Assembly (NCBI GenBank): GCA_051278195.1
Contig: JBNMQM010000012.1
Span: 20,363-84,362 of the forward strand
Source of the DNA: JAHRVQ01 sp051278195
GTDB lineage: Bacteria; Pseudomonadota; Gammaproteobacteria; Pseudomonadales; Azotimanducaceae
Direction of reading: 5' to 3'
Length of the DNA stretch: 64,000 bases
The notes below the pieces were generated by a model. The model saw only the letters and a program-made list of their open reading frames with translations, was not told the DNA's origin and ran no database searches. The position numbers and the translations under genes are program-made. Positions 17,410 to 27,280 of the stretch are shown here, piece after piece; the stretch's first letter is position 1; every line of letters starts with the position of its first letter.

Positions 17410-20400
17410 ATGTATAAAAAGCCTCGTATCAAAACGTTATTCGTCTTGATTTTTTTGTCATTCTTGGCCGCTTGTTCCGATAGCGGTGACAGTGCGTCGG
17501 TTGGTGTCACGTCTACACCTCCGCCAGCTAGTGTACCGGCACCCGGCAACCCGGTTAGCTTTGGCTCAAATGCAGTTAAAGGCCCGCTTGAAAACGCGAC
17601 GGTTACATTGACGGATGCGAACGGCGTGGTGCTCGAGTCTTTTGTCTCTGATACTGGCAGTACATTTTCTCTTTCGATTTCTGACACTGCAGCTTTCCCT
17701 GTAATTGTTTCAACGGTTGGTGGTATTGACTCATTTACAACTCAAGATGTTTCAGACCTTTCTCTGACGCTCAAAGGCGTTGTTTTTAGAGTCGACCAAA
17801 GCAGGGTCAATATTAATCCAATCTCAACGTTGATGGTTGAAATTGCTCTTGCAACAAACGAATTAGATGAAGCGAGAATGAATGAAGTTTTCTTCTCCTG
17901 GCAGACTTATAATTTCGGACTGCCAGAGGGCTTTAATCCGATAAGTTCGTTACAAACCGGCAGCAACACACCCGCAGTCCTAATGGCCTATGAAAGTCTG
18001 TTTGAGGCTATTCGCAGGACATCAAACCAACAAACTACTTTACCTAACGAGGTGATTGAAGCAATCGCTGCTGACTTGAGCGATGGCATATTGGACGGTG
18101 TCGGTACGGTCAATGTCGATCCAATTGTGAGCGCGATATTTGGTAACTTCGCAGGCCTAGTCTTGCTGGAATCCCTAGCTGGTCAGCTGGTGATTGACAG
18201 TGGCGGCGCCACTGAGAAAACACTGGCAAGCGCTGACATTCAAGCCGCAACATTAACCTTGTCTGGCGATGAAAACTTGACAGCCGAAGCCGCTCTACCA
18301 CCCTCTGAACGAGTGTTAGGCCTGGTGGCCAATGTGCTAGCCATTTCGGCAGCTTCAACGACGGATGCGGCAATCGCATCTTCACTTTCTGCCAATGCGA
18401 ATGTCATTGCCGGCATAAGTCGCTCCAACAAGACATCTGCCGGAACCACCGCCACGCTTCTGGCTGTGCTCCAGGCCGTTAGAGTCGACATTACAGCGAC
18501 TGCTCAAGCGATTGATTCTTCAGCCGCAACGTCCGCGAATACTCGCTCGCAAGAGGTGTTCGCAGTGGCCGCCGATGATGCGATACCCCGGCCGGTTTCC
18601 GACTTTTTTAGTGCAACCAGCGGTCAGTTAGTTGCGCTCAATGTGTTGGCCAACGACCCTGATGTCATCGATGGCCTTGGCACGATCTCAATTCTCCAGG
18701 AGCCTGACCATGGAACAACCGTCATCAATGCGGATAACACTATTTCTTATCAGGCTGATATTGACTATCTAGGGCTCGATTCATTTGTCTATGCTGTTGT
18801 TGATCAGGACGGCGATCGAGGCGCGGCCTCAGTGACCATCACTGTTAACGTTGTCCCAGTGGCTGTGGCTGATGCAATTGGCGTAACCGGTTCGGATACG
18901 GTTTCAGTTGCAGTGCTAGCCAATGACCAGTTGTTGATTGACGGACCAATCGTACTGTCCATTCTGACGTCAGCCGTAAATGGCACGGCGACCGTTGACG
19001 GCGAGAATATTGCCTATGTTGCGAACGACACTTTTGCGGGCATTGATAGTTTTGAATACCAAATTACCGATGCCAGTGGCGATACGGCATCGGCAACAGT
19101 GACGGTGACGGTTGCAGCGGTCGTAACAAATAGTAATCCTGTCGTTATTGCTGTTGACGATAATTTTAACGTGCAAGCACAAGTCGCCACTGAACTAAAT
19201 GTTCTGGCGAATGACATCCAGCTCGATGATGTTCCATTGACATTAACGGCTGTCTCCCCGAATGCAGAAATTGGCATCACTTCAAATATTCTTTCCTATA
19301 CATCGAACACAGGTTTTGGCGGCAGTGATGAATTCACCTATACCGTAACGGATGCTTCTGGAGATAGTTCCACGGCAACGGTAGCAGTGTTTGTTGACAC
19401 CCAGCCGATTGCTGCTGCGCAAACATTTTCATTAGAAGCAGGGGAGTCGACGTCGGTTGATCTGCTTTTAGGCGCTTCCGGATTAGGTAACCCGCCTATT
19501 ACTGCATCAATTTTGGCCAACCCAGAAAGTGGCACTATCCGAATCGCGGGCAGTACGTTGACGTATACGGCTGCTGTTGATCTCGCGGTAATAGAAGTAT
19601 TCAGTTACACGCTGACCGATGCTGATGGCGATCGTGGTGAAGGCTCGATAACCGCTTCGATAACGTTGAATACAATTCCTCAGGCTGTTCCTGACAGTGC
19701 AGAGACGCCGGTACAGACTGCCATTACTGTCGATGTGCTCGCCAATGATAATGGTTTGATCGATGCGCCAATTTCTCTCACCGCGCTTGACCCCACAAAC
19801 GGTTCAGTCACAGTCGGTGATTCTGGCATTACGTACACGCCCGCCAGCGGCTTTGCGGGCACAGAAGTGATTGCCTACACAATAGCGGACGTCGATGGAG
19901 AGCAAAGTTCATCAACATTAACGATTCTAGTGGATGATACTCCAGTCGCCCAAGACGACTCCGTTCAGGCACTAATATCGACGCTTCTTGCAATTAACGT
20001 TTTAGAGAACGATACGGGTCTTGGTAATTCACCTGTGACGGTGAGTATTTCTCAGGGTGTTAGCAATGGCACGGCAGTTGTCCTAAACAATGTTATCCAA
20101 TACACGCCAACAACGGACTTTGCAGGCTCTGACTCTCTGACCTATGTTGTGCAAGACCTTGACGGAGATACAGCGACTGCAACTGTGTCGATATTGGTCG
20201 ACGATACGCCGACACTACAAAATCAATCTTTGACGACGCCATTGAATGTGCCAATAGACGTTAATATACTTGCGAATGCCTTAGGCTTAGCGAACACGCC
20301 GCTGACGATGGCGATTACCGCTGGGCCTACTAACGGAACAGCTGTGCTTGTTGGGTCTACGGTTACTTATACGCCAAATACGAATTTCGCCGCGACAGAT

Positions 20401-23400
20401 ACCATTACATATACCGTCACCGATTCAGATGATGATGTGGGTACCGCCACCGCCAGTATTTTTGTCAATGATGTCCCGGTTGCCAATCAAGATGCTTTGG
20501 AAACACCCATAAATGTCGCGTTAGGCGGTATCAGTTTCCTCGCCAACGACACAGGCCTGCTCAATACACCGCTATCGGTTGTGACCAGTAGTGTTGTGGG
20601 TGGCACGGTGACGTTAAGCGATCTCAATGTCGCGACCTTTACGCCCACAAATAATTTCACTTCCAACGCGAGTTTTATCTATCAGGTGACGGACAGCAAT
20701 GGCGACGTTGCGTCTGCAACAGTATCGATTTTTGTTGATGATACGCCGGTCGCTAACGCCGATAGTGTTGACACGCCTGTCTCGACTGCGGTTGCAGTTT
20801 CGGTGCTAGACAATGATACGGGTCTTGGTAATGCGCCTCTAGTAGTCGTAACCGCCAATGACTTTGGCGGTGTGTCGACTGTTGCGAACAACGTGGTCAC
20901 GTTTACGCCAACGGCAAACTTCGCTAACAGCGCAAGCTTTACTTATACAGTGACTGACTCTGACAACGATGTCGCGAACTCCACGGGCACAGTTTTTGTG
21001 GATGACACGCCTATCGCTAATAACGATGCTCTGGTGGACACATTGGTTGGTACGACCCAATCAGCGATCAATGTTTTGAGCAATGATAGTGGGCTAGGTA
21101 ATGTCCCGATCACGGTCACGACATCATCGCCAGTCGGCGGCGCGTTGACATTAAATAGCGACAACACTTTAGAGTACGCTCCAACCGCTGGTTTCGCCGG
21201 AGCCGGTTCGTTTAGCTATACCGTGGTAGATATGGATGGAGACACAGCGACTGCATCCGCAACTATTTTCGTAGACGATCGACCGGTCGCAGTTGCAGAT
21301 GCGGTGGGCACGCCAATTGGAGATCCGCTTGAGATTGACGTGACGACTAACGACACCGGTTTGCTCAATGGAGCCGCATCCATACAGTTTGTCTCAGCAC
21401 CTGACGGAACGCTCGGTTCGGCAACGATAGACAGCCTAGTCGTGACTTACACCCCAACATCCTCCGTTGCAGCAACTGATCAGTTTACCTATACGGTCAC
21501 GGATACCGATGGTGATGTCTCAGCAGCAGCTACAGTCACGGTTGGGATTGGTTTTTCAGCCTCAGATGACACTGTCACAGTTGTCGAGAATATATCTGAC
21601 GCAACTCGGATTTTGGGCGCGGCAACTCGAACCATCGACGTTCTGACAAATGATGCCCAGGGGCCAGGCGGTGCTGCAATCACCGGGGTTGGTGACTTCA
21701 GCACCTCAGGAACTGTCGCCTTTACTGCATCTGCCATCACATATACGCCGCCAGTAGGAGCAGCACCGGGAACTGACAGCTTTACTTATACGATTAATAA
21801 CGCCGCGCTAGGCCAGGATTCAACGGCGACGGTGTCAGTGACCATCGGCACCGTTTGTGATCTAACAAATGTCCGATGCTTAGATACCGGCCTTGAAGGG
21901 TTCAGTGATATTCAAGCGCGTATTAAAGATACATTGGATGCCGCGCAGCCCGGCGATTGGGTCAAGCTACGTGCGGGTGTCTATGACCATCCTTTGACAG
22001 GCAATAACTCTCTCAAGACATTCCTCAGCGTGGGTAATTCAGGTACTAGCGGTAACCCGATTCGTATTGAAGCTTTTGATGGTGAAGACGTCCTATTTAA
22101 AGGGTGGCGTACCACCGCAAACGGTTGGAATGACTGTACAGCGATTGACAACACGGACACCGCAAATGTGCTGTTAACACCATCGGATTGCGGCGATTCG
22201 CCTGCAGTTAACAATGAACTGTTGATCTTGGTAGGAGGCGACTACGTTGAATTGCGAAATGTAAGAATCACTGACAGTACAAACTTTGGACTTGAAGTCA
22301 TCGGTAGCAATAATGTTCTTCAAAATATAGAAGTTTCAAGTAGCTGGTTTGACAATATTAAAGTGGGACTAAGAACGCCATCAGGTGCCATCAGCAATAA
22401 TTTGTTCAAAGAGATTGAAAGTAGGAATGCACGACATGGCGCGGGTATTAACTTCAGTGCACCCCAACAGAATGGCGGCGTCTTTGATTTTGCCCACTCG
22501 AATCGTTTCGAAGATTTACTGCTGCATCGAAATGGCTATCAGCCTGATGGTTTGCTAGTGCCAGTAACTGCCGGTGATTCTGCAGCCCCGAATGGCCTGG
22601 GCGGTGGTAATTCTGATGGTTTTGTTGTGTTCAAAGTCTGTGAGGACTCGAAAGCTTTCTTAGTTCCCCTGGAGCTTAATGGCGTTGTTAGAAACACTCT
22701 TTGTCCTGACAACGAATTGATTCGCGCAATGGCATTTAATAATGCTGATGATGGTATTGATACAACGTGGGGCGAATCCCTCAACCAGGACAACATTTCC
22801 TTCTCAAACGGACCGCAGGGTTTTCGAGGCTACAAAGTGCTTCGTCAAACGGTCGTTGGACTGAAGTACGTGGGTAATATTGCACTGGGTGAACAAGATA
22901 CGGGTTTTGAAGTTCGTGCTGATACAAGTGGGTTATTCGCTCATAATCTAGGAGCACAAATCACTGGTGGTAGAATGAACGGTGGCGGGATTATCACTCA
23001 GAATATTACAACGGCATCTGACTACCCTTTCTACAATAACTTGTTTATTAATAACGCAAATATCGATGTTTCCTTTTCTCAGGTGTCTGGTTTAAAACCT
23101 GATATTCAGACGAGTTTCGTGACAGCCAGCAACTTGGATGCGGCACTGCTCTTCGGCGATCCGATGGTCACCAATCCCAGCTTTGATGCGACGTCCGTCA
23201 ATACGACCTTCCCAAGCGGTTCTACAATCAAAGAAAAAGTTGATTTTATAATCAATCAATTCAAAACCGCCTATACCCCTTTGGATGGCAGTCCCTTGAT
23301 CGATGCAGGTCAGGTAATTCCAGGCGTACATTGCACCACAGCTGATGACTCAGGATCGCCGCCTGCGGCGGACGCAACGTGTCGTCGATGGCTTGGTGCT

Positions 23401-23433
23401 AATCCTGATATCGGGCCATTCGAGCTGAAATAA
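17410..23433 (+). CDS. Giant surface lipoprotein: cadherin-like repeats plus C-terminal beta-helix
   Basis: I place the start at the ATG at 17410, seven bases after AAGGG. It opens a lipoprotein signal MYKKPRIKTLFVLIF with lipobox SFLAAC (Cys22) and Ser at +2, favouring the outer membrane. A longer in-frame start at 17299 would bury this signal. Of the 2007 residues, about 40-390 carry an early beta-rich domain and a helical region. Residues 390-1480 hold about 12 cadherin/Ig-like repeats. Residues 1481-2007 form a right-handed parallel beta-helix domain (GDWVKLRAGVYDHPL, NPIRIEAFDGEDVLFKG, DDGIDTTWGE) resembling polysaccharide lyases such as PL6. It may bind, trim or anchor the polysaccharide at the cell surface; lyase activity is inference. 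Confidence 0.87.
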   Translation: MYKKPRIKTLFVLIFLSFLAACSDSGDSASVGVTSTPPPASVPAPGNPVSFGSNAVKGPLENATVTLTDANGVVLESFVSDTGSTFSLSISDTAAFPVIVSTVGGIDSFTTQDVSDLSLTLKGVVFRVDQSRVNINPISTLMVEIALATNELDEARMNEVFFSWQTYNFGLPEGFNPISSLQTGSNTPAVLMAYESLFEAIRRTSNQQTTLPNEVIEAIAADLSDGILDGVGTVNVDPIVSAIFGNFAGLVLLESLAGQLVIDSGGATEKTLASADIQAATLTLSGDENLTAEAALPPSERVLGLVANVLAISAASTTDAAIASSLSANANVIAGISRSNKTSAGTTATLLAVLQAVRVDITATAQAIDSSAATSANTRSQEVFAVAADDAIPRPVSDFFSATSGQLVALNVLANDPDVIDGLGTISILQEPDHGTTVINADNTISYQADIDYLGLDSFVYAVVDQDGDRGAASVTITVNVVPVAVADAIGVTGSDTVSVAVLANDQLLIDGPIVLSILTSAVNGTATVDGENIAYVANDTFAGIDSFEYQITDASGDTASATVTVTVAAVVTNSNPVVIAVDDNFNVQAQVATELNVLANDIQLDDVPLTLTAVSPNAEIGITSNILSYTSNTGFGGSDEFTYTVTDASGDSSTATVAVFVDTQPIAAAQTFSLEAGESTSVDLLLGASGLGNPPITASILANPESGTIRIAGSTLTYTAAVDLAVIEVFSYTLTDADGDRGEGSITASITLNTIPQAVPDSAETPVQTAITVDVLANDNGLIDAPISLTALDPTNGSVTVGDSGITYTPASGFAGTEVIAYTIADVDGEQSSSTLTILVDDTPVAQDDSVQALISTLLAINVLENDTGLGNSPVTVSISQGVSNGTAVVLNNVIQYTPTTDFAGSDSLTYVVQDLDGDTATATVSILVDDTPTLQNQSLTTPLNVPIDVNILANALGLANTPLTMAITAGPTNGTAVLVGSTVTYTPNTNFAATDTITYTVTDSDDDVGTATASIFVNDVPVANQDALETPINVALGGISFLANDTGLLNTPLSVVTSSVVGGTVTLSDLNVATFTPTNNFTSNASFIYQVTDSNGDVASATVSIFVDDTPVANADSVDTPVSTAVAVSVLDNDTGLGNAPLVVVTANDFGGVSTVANNVVTFTPTANFANSASFTYTVTDSDNDVANSTGTVFVDDTPIANNDALVDTLVGTTQSAINVLSNDSGLGNVPITVTTSSPVGGALTLNSDNTLEYAPTAGFAGAGSFSYTVVDMDGDTATASATIFVDDRPVAVADAVGTPIGDPLEIDVTTNDTGLLNGAASIQFVSAPDGTLGSATIDSLVVTYTPTSSVAATDQFTYTVTDTDGDVSAAATVTVGIGFSASDDTVTVVENISDATRILGAATRTIDVLTNDAQGPGGAAITGVGDFSTSGTVAFTASAITYTPPVGAAPGTDSFTYTINNAALGQDSTATVSVTIGTVCDLTNVRCLDTGLEGFSDIQARIKDTLDAAQPGDWVKLRAGVYDHPLTGNNSLKTFLSVGNSGTSGNPIRIEAFDGEDVLFKGWRTTANGWNDCTAIDNTDTANVLLTPSDCGDSPAVNNELLILVGGDYVELRNVRITDSTNFGLEVIGSNNVLQNIEVSSSWFDNIKVGLRTPSGAISNNLFKEIESRNARHGAGINFSAPQQNGGVFDFAHSNRFEDLLLHRNGYQPDGLLVPVTAGDSAAPNGLGGGNSDGFVVFKVCEDSKAFLVPLELNGVVRNTLCPDNELIRAMAFNNADDGIDTTWGESLNQDNISFSNGPQGFRGYKVLRQTVVGLKYVGNIALGEQDTGFEVRADTSGLFAHNLGAQITGGRMNGGGIITQNITTASDYPFYNNLFINNANIDVSFSQVSGLKPDIQTSFVTASNLDAALLFGDPMVTNPSFDATSVNTTFPSGSTIKEKVDFIINQFKTAYTPLDGSPLIDAGQVIPGVHCTTADDSGSPPAADATCRRWLGANPDIGPFELK
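18580..21850 (+). repeat. About 12 tandem cadherin-like domain repeats within the giant lipoprotein
   Basis: Units of roughly 85-100 codons recur. Each opens with a variant of VDDTPVANADS, has a VLxNDTGLGNxPLTV core, then GTAxVxxNxVTYTP and FAGxDSFTYTVTDxDGD. Units 6 and 8-10 are the most alike (DTGLGN/DTGLLN), suggesting later duplication. Such domains commonly form stiff extracellular stalks. Confidence 0.85.
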
Positions 23434-23435
23434 CG

Positions 23436-24884
23436 TTAGCGCTTCAGCCAAAGCGGCTGAAGCTCATTGTTAACTGACGGAATCTGGCTGGGCATATTTC
23501 CGGTTAGGCTGTCGGCCAGACTGCCCGTGTAATAGTCTTTGTCTGCGGTGACCCTTAGCAGAAGGCCGACTGAAGCCCAAAGGCTAACGCTACCGATGAA
23601 AGGATAAAATGACTGCTGGGCAATGGCGCCAACCAAAAAGCTCAAGATAAAAGCAAAGCTTATGGAGCCGACCAGAGGAAATTCACTGCAGGATTTGTCC
23701 AACATCATTTTCAAACTCGATTTAAGCAGCGAAAGAAAAAGCAGTAGGACCGGGATGCCAATCAGAAGACCGTTATCCAGAAGGAGTTGTAGGTAGGCAT
23801 TGTGAGGATGCGCAAAAGGCTTATCGTAGTCTTCTCCCAGTCGTTGGCTCAGACCAATTCTTTGCATCGCACGTCTTCCATGACCGAGGAAGGGACTCTC
23901 CATAATTTCATCTATCACTTCTGGCCAGATGATAGAGCGCCCTGAGGTCACTGAACTCATATCGATATCGCCCTCGCTTGCGTTTTCGCTTGTCTCGGAA
24001 TCGCCAATTCCCTGCATGAATCTATCTTGGACCGCCGGGACGAAAGAGACGACGAGTACAAACAGTAACGGACCGTAAATTAGAATCGATTTCCATCGAA
24101 GCGCGCCGAAGCATAGGGCCAGAATGCCCCATGCCGCCATCCCCATTCTGCCGCCACTGAGACCGATAGCGAGGGCGCAGATGCCACTGGCGATAAGCAG
24201 CGCTATAGCGAGAAGGCGGCTTTCAACATAGCGACTTAAGGCGAAAATCGCCCAGCCTCCGCCCGCTAAGAGGATCGCCAGGTCGCTGCGGAAATAACCC
24301 ACGTCGCGGTCGAGACGTCGTATTGCGGTCTGCTCCATCTCGGAGCCGCTGCCAAGGGCATCGAAGCCCATGCTCTTGATGGTGAGCAGTGCCAACATGA
24401 AGTTCATCGCAAGAATTGCTATTGCAGCTTCTCGAATTTGTAGTTTGTTATTGCAGCCAAAGTATATGAGGAAGCCAGGAACCATATATTTGATGGTGTT
24501 GACAAAGTCATCAATGAAGATACCTCGCGCAGTCATTGGTTTTGCACCCAAATATGCAGCGAACTCAATAATGCCACTCAAATCGCCGATCTCACGTAAG
24601 AACGCGATCAAAATGAATGTGGGATAAAAAACCATCAAAAACTTCATGGTTGGTGCAACACGGAATTCGGCTGATTTGGATTTATCCACCATGTACGCCA
24701 GGACCGCGGTAAACATAAGCAAATTCCAGGGGTTGAACCCAGGAATGCCAAAAACTTGTTTCGGAAAGTCCGGTCTTTCTACAATCGCCATAGAAAGTAC
24801 AAGAAACAGCGCGGCTCGATACCAGTTCTTCCAGGCATAGGCCGACATGAATAGGAACATTCCCCAGAATAGGTAGAGGCGCAT
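23436..24884 (-). CDS. O-antigen ligase/polymerase-family membrane protein (Wzy-like)
   Basis: The 482-residue polytopic protein has about 11-12 hydrophobic segments. A large periplasmic loop (about 270-370) ends in the family signature SPFLGHGRRAMQRIG ... FAHPHNAYLQLLLDNG. This Wzy_C/O-antigen ligase pattern occurs in polysaccharide polymerases and ligases. As the only such gene here, it is the likely polymerase of undecaprenyl-linked repeat units, although a ligase role cannot be excluded. The 3' end is 2 bases from the convergent lipoprotein gene. A 9-bp hairpin (23441-23463) sits in its last codons and could act on both transcripts. It lies 12 bases downstream of the GT-C gene. Confidence 0.88.
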   Translation of the reverse strand: MRLYLFWGMFLFMSAYAWKNWYRAALFLVLSMAIVERPDFPKQVFGIPGFNPWNLLMFTAVLAYMVDKSKSAEFRVAPTMKFLMVFYPTFILIAFLREIGDLSGIIEFAAYLGAKPMTARGIFIDDFVNTIKYMVPGFLIYFGCNNKLQIREAAIAILAMNFMLALLTIKSMGFDALGSGSEMEQTAIRRLDRDVGYFRSDLAILLAGGGWAIFALSRYVESRLLAIALLIASGICALAIGLSGGRMGMAAWGILALCFGALRWKSILIYGPLLFVLVVSFVPAVQDRFMQGIGDSETSENASEGDIDMSSVTSGRSIIWPEVIDEIMESPFLGHGRRAMQRIGLSQRLGEDYDKPFAHPHNAYLQLLLDNGLLIGIPVLLLFLSLLKSSLKMMLDKSCSEFPLVGSISFAFILSFLVGAIAQQSFYPFIGSVSLWASVGLLLRVTADKDYYTGSLADSLTGNMPSQIPSVNNELQPLWLKR

Positions 24885-24896
24885 AGTCTGTTTAGG

Positions 24897-26495
24897 TCAC
24901 TTTGCTAGACGGGAAGCGGCAGATTGTAGCGGATATGTCGTGCCGACCCCCTGCCAGATAACAAAGCACGTTTCACCTAAGCGCATGCTTTCAAAAAGCT
25001 TCTCTGTCTTAAACGACGCTATCTCATTGCTCTTGCTCATGATCCTAATCTCCCCGACGACCAGCCTTGGGTCGAGGGAGGAGTGAGCAACAATGTTGAT
25101 ATTGTGAGTTTTATAGTCACAGGGGGTATAGGCATCCGCTAAGTACCTGACCTGCGAGTTCGCGAGAAATTCTGCGATTTCACCTCTGTTGATGGAATCA
25201 TAAAATTCATAGCTATTGATAAGGCCATCTAAATTGACAACTTGATGATCGGAAAAATAGCCAAATACGCCCGCGTCTCGCAAACCGATTCTGGATCCAT
25301 CTTTGACGGCAAGGTTCATCCAATTTGCGGCGCTCAGGCGTTCTTGATGGTGTCCTAGTCTGAGGCCAAGTGAGCCAAAATTCATCCCCAGAGCGAGTAG
25401 CACAGCAAAGGCTGCCGTCAAACGCTTAAGCTGTGGAGCGACTGAAACGAGATCGGCAACCGCAATTACGATTAACGGTATTTGTGCCACAAAATGCCAT
25501 TGAAATGTGCCCCATGCCATAAAAATAACGCTCCATGCCAGATGCACCAAACAGCCTAAGGACATCGCTAATAGTAGGCCATAGCGGGTTGCCAGCAGAT
25601 TTTGATGACGCGTGGTGTATAAACGATAAGCAAACCAAATGGCGGTGCAAAAAATCGCGATGACGAAATGCGGTACACGCGGAAGAAAGCCGATACGAAA
25701 GTGAGGATACGGGAAGGTATTTTTCAGAACGCCTGAAATCGGCGTTATGTGATCGTGATTGACAACATTCCAAATCAAATAGGGTGCGACGACACAAATC
25801 GAAATTGTTGCAGGCAACCACCAATTGGAGATTATCTTGACAATGTCGAGTTGTCGCCGCCATTCAAATATGAGGATGGCGGCAGACAAAGTAAGAATCA
25901 TAAAAGCGCTATCGAGCCTGGATAAAAATAGCAGGCCAAATAGCAGACCAAGCAAGAGCCGCAATTTTGTTTTGTCAGGCGTTTCGCCAAATTGGAACAA
26001 CACGTAGATCAAAACCAACTCCACCATGACCAGCAATGGACTCTCTAAACCGTTTAGGCCCAGCACAGTGATCGGCGCGAAGAAAAGTAATGTTGCCAGT
26101 GCGGCAAGCACACCCGCCGTAGGGTAATATCTCTGGCAAAGTACGGTGATGACTTTAAAGCTAAGAAGGTACAGGCCGAGTTGGAACAACAGCATGACGC
26201 GTAGTGAGACAGTGGGGTCTAATTGAAGTAGATATATCGGGTGGACGAGTAGCATCCATAGTGGGTGCCAGCCATTTGTAGGGTTTATCCCATCAAATGT
26301 AAGCCCCAGACCAGCGACGTTGTTCATCGCGACTTTCATATAGTAGTAGGCGTCATCAGACAGGAATAGGATGACAGTCTCTGTGGGTAAAAGTAGAATT
26401 GCCAGTCCAAGTAGGACAGCAATTGCTGTAATCCAGAGGTCGATCGGTTTCATGGAAGGCTTCTCTGCTCTGTGTAAAATAAATTTCGCGGTCAT
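24897..26495 (-). CDS. GT-C-type polyprenyl-phosphate-sugar glycosyltransferase
   Basis: This multi-spanning protein of 532 residues has about 10-11 helices and a soluble C-terminus. After the first helix it carries the acidic pair expected of GT-C enzymes (LSDDAYYYM, Asp47-Asp48), then GLGLTFDGINPTNGWHPLW. These enzymes use polyprenyl-phosphate-linked sugars on the periplasmic side. The DDA...G.G..F...NG...PLW pattern resembles arabinofuranosyl- and mannosyltransferases of the ArnT/AftB type. With the DprE-like cassette in the same locus, an arabinose-type donor is possible (inference). The ATG at 26453 is an alternative start just ahead of the first helix. Confidence 0.8.
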   Translation of the reverse strand: MTAKFILHRAEKPSMKPIDLWITAIAVLLGLAILLLPTETVILFLSDDAYYYMKVAMNNVAGLGLTFDGINPTNGWHPLWMLLVHPIYLLQLDPTVSLRVMLLFQLGLYLLSFKVITVLCQRYYPTAGVLAALATLLFFAPITVLGLNGLESPLLVMVELVLIYVLFQFGETPDKTKLRLLLGLLFGLLFLSRLDSAFMILTLSAAILIFEWRRQLDIVKIISNWWLPATISICVVAPYLIWNVVNHDHITPISGVLKNTFPYPHFRIGFLPRVPHFVIAIFCTAIWFAYRLYTTRHQNLLATRYGLLLAMSLGCLVHLAWSVIFMAWGTFQWHFVAQIPLIVIAVADLVSVAPQLKRLTAAFAVLLALGMNFGSLGLRLGHHQERLSAANWMNLAVKDGSRIGLRDAGVFGYFSDHQVVNLDGLINSYEFYDSINRGEIAEFLANSQVRYLADAYTPCDYKTHNINIVAHSSLDPRLVVGEIRIMSKSNEIASFKTEKLFESMRLGETCFVIWQGVGTTYPLQSAASRLAK

Positions 26496-26551
26496 GCCCC
26501 ATTATATATGGTGCTTTGACGTTCACATACTCTCTGGAGTAAACACCAAAA

Positions 26552-27280
26552 ATGAATTCAAAGCCCTTCAAGGCGGTAATCCTCGCTGGTGGCAAAGGGA
26601 CGAGGCTTCGACCCTTAACAGTTTCGTTCCCTAAACCACTTGTACCACTAGGTGATAAGCCGATACTGGAAATTTTGCTGCTCCGTCTAAAAGCTTTTGG
26701 CGTGACCAATATGACCATTTCCACAGGTTATTTGTCTCAGATGATTGTCAGTCTCTGTGGTGATGGCAGCGGCTATGGCGTAAATCTTGATTATGTTCAC
26801 GAAGAAGAGCCTTTAGGCACTGCTGGGGCACTGAGCTTGATTGAAAACTTGCCCGAGAATTTCATGGTCATGAATGGCGACCTGTTAACGACTCTGAATC
26901 TTAATAATATGATGGCTTTCCACGAGGAAAAAGACGCTGATGTAACAATTGGCATCTATCGTCGTGAAATAAAGATAGATTTTGGTGTCGTCGAAACACA
27001 CAACGGAGAATTTCTTGGATTTAAGGAAAAGCCGATACTGCACCACGATGTCAGCATGGGCGTTAACATCCTATCCAAACGGGTGATGAAGTACGTCGAA
27101 AAGAACCAGCATTTAGATATGCCTGATTTGATTTTAAGGGTTCACGAAGCCGGCGGTAAGGTGTGTTGCTACCAGGAAGATTGTTATTGGCTGGATATTG
27201 GTCGGATGGATGACTACGCTCAGGCGCAGATTGACTATGAAGCGAACCGCGAGCAGTTTTTGGGCATAGGTATTAAATGA
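26552..27280 (+). CDS. Sugar-1-phosphate nucleotidyltransferase
   Basis: The compact 242-residue enzyme has the signature KAVILAGGKGTRLRPLT, the Lys motif SFPKPLVPLGDKP, the acidic metal-binding block VMNGDLLT and DIGRMDDYAQA near the end. It activates a sugar 1-phosphate with a nucleoside triphosphate. The lack of C-terminal extensions separates it from bifunctional GlmU or ManC enzymes. The base and sugar cannot be assigned by eye. Its stop overlaps the next start (ATGA), so the reductase/epimerase downstream probably works on its product. Confidence 0.88.
   Translation: MNSKPFKAVILAGGKGTRLRPLTVSFPKPLVPLGDKPILEILLLRLKAFGVTNMTISTGYLSQMIVSLCGDGSGYGVNLDYVHEEEPLGTAGALSLIENLPENFMVMNGDLLTTLNLNNMMAFHEEKDADVTIGIYRREIKIDFGVVETHNGEFLGFKEKPILHHDVSMGVNILSKRVMKYVEKNQHLDMPDLILRVHEAGGKVCCYQEDCYWLDIGRMDDYAQAQIDYEANREQFLGIGIK

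Noticed and set aside
18580..21850. CRISPR-like or satellite array in the 18.5-21.9 kb repeats
   Set aside because: The repeats are in frame, about 270-300 bases long and diverged at DNA level. They encode protein domains.
23441..23463. 9-bp hairpin GCTTCAGCC/GGCTGAAGC as a terminator of the giant lipoprotein gene
   Set aside because: It lies in the last codons of the convergent polymerase gene and has no T-tract, so I mention it only as possible and do not call a terminator.
26472..26489. GTGTAAA-N5-TTTCGC near the start of the GT-C gene, a reversed PrsR-type dyad
   Set aside because: The spacer is 5 instead of 3, the last bases differ, and no sigma-54 element accompanies it.
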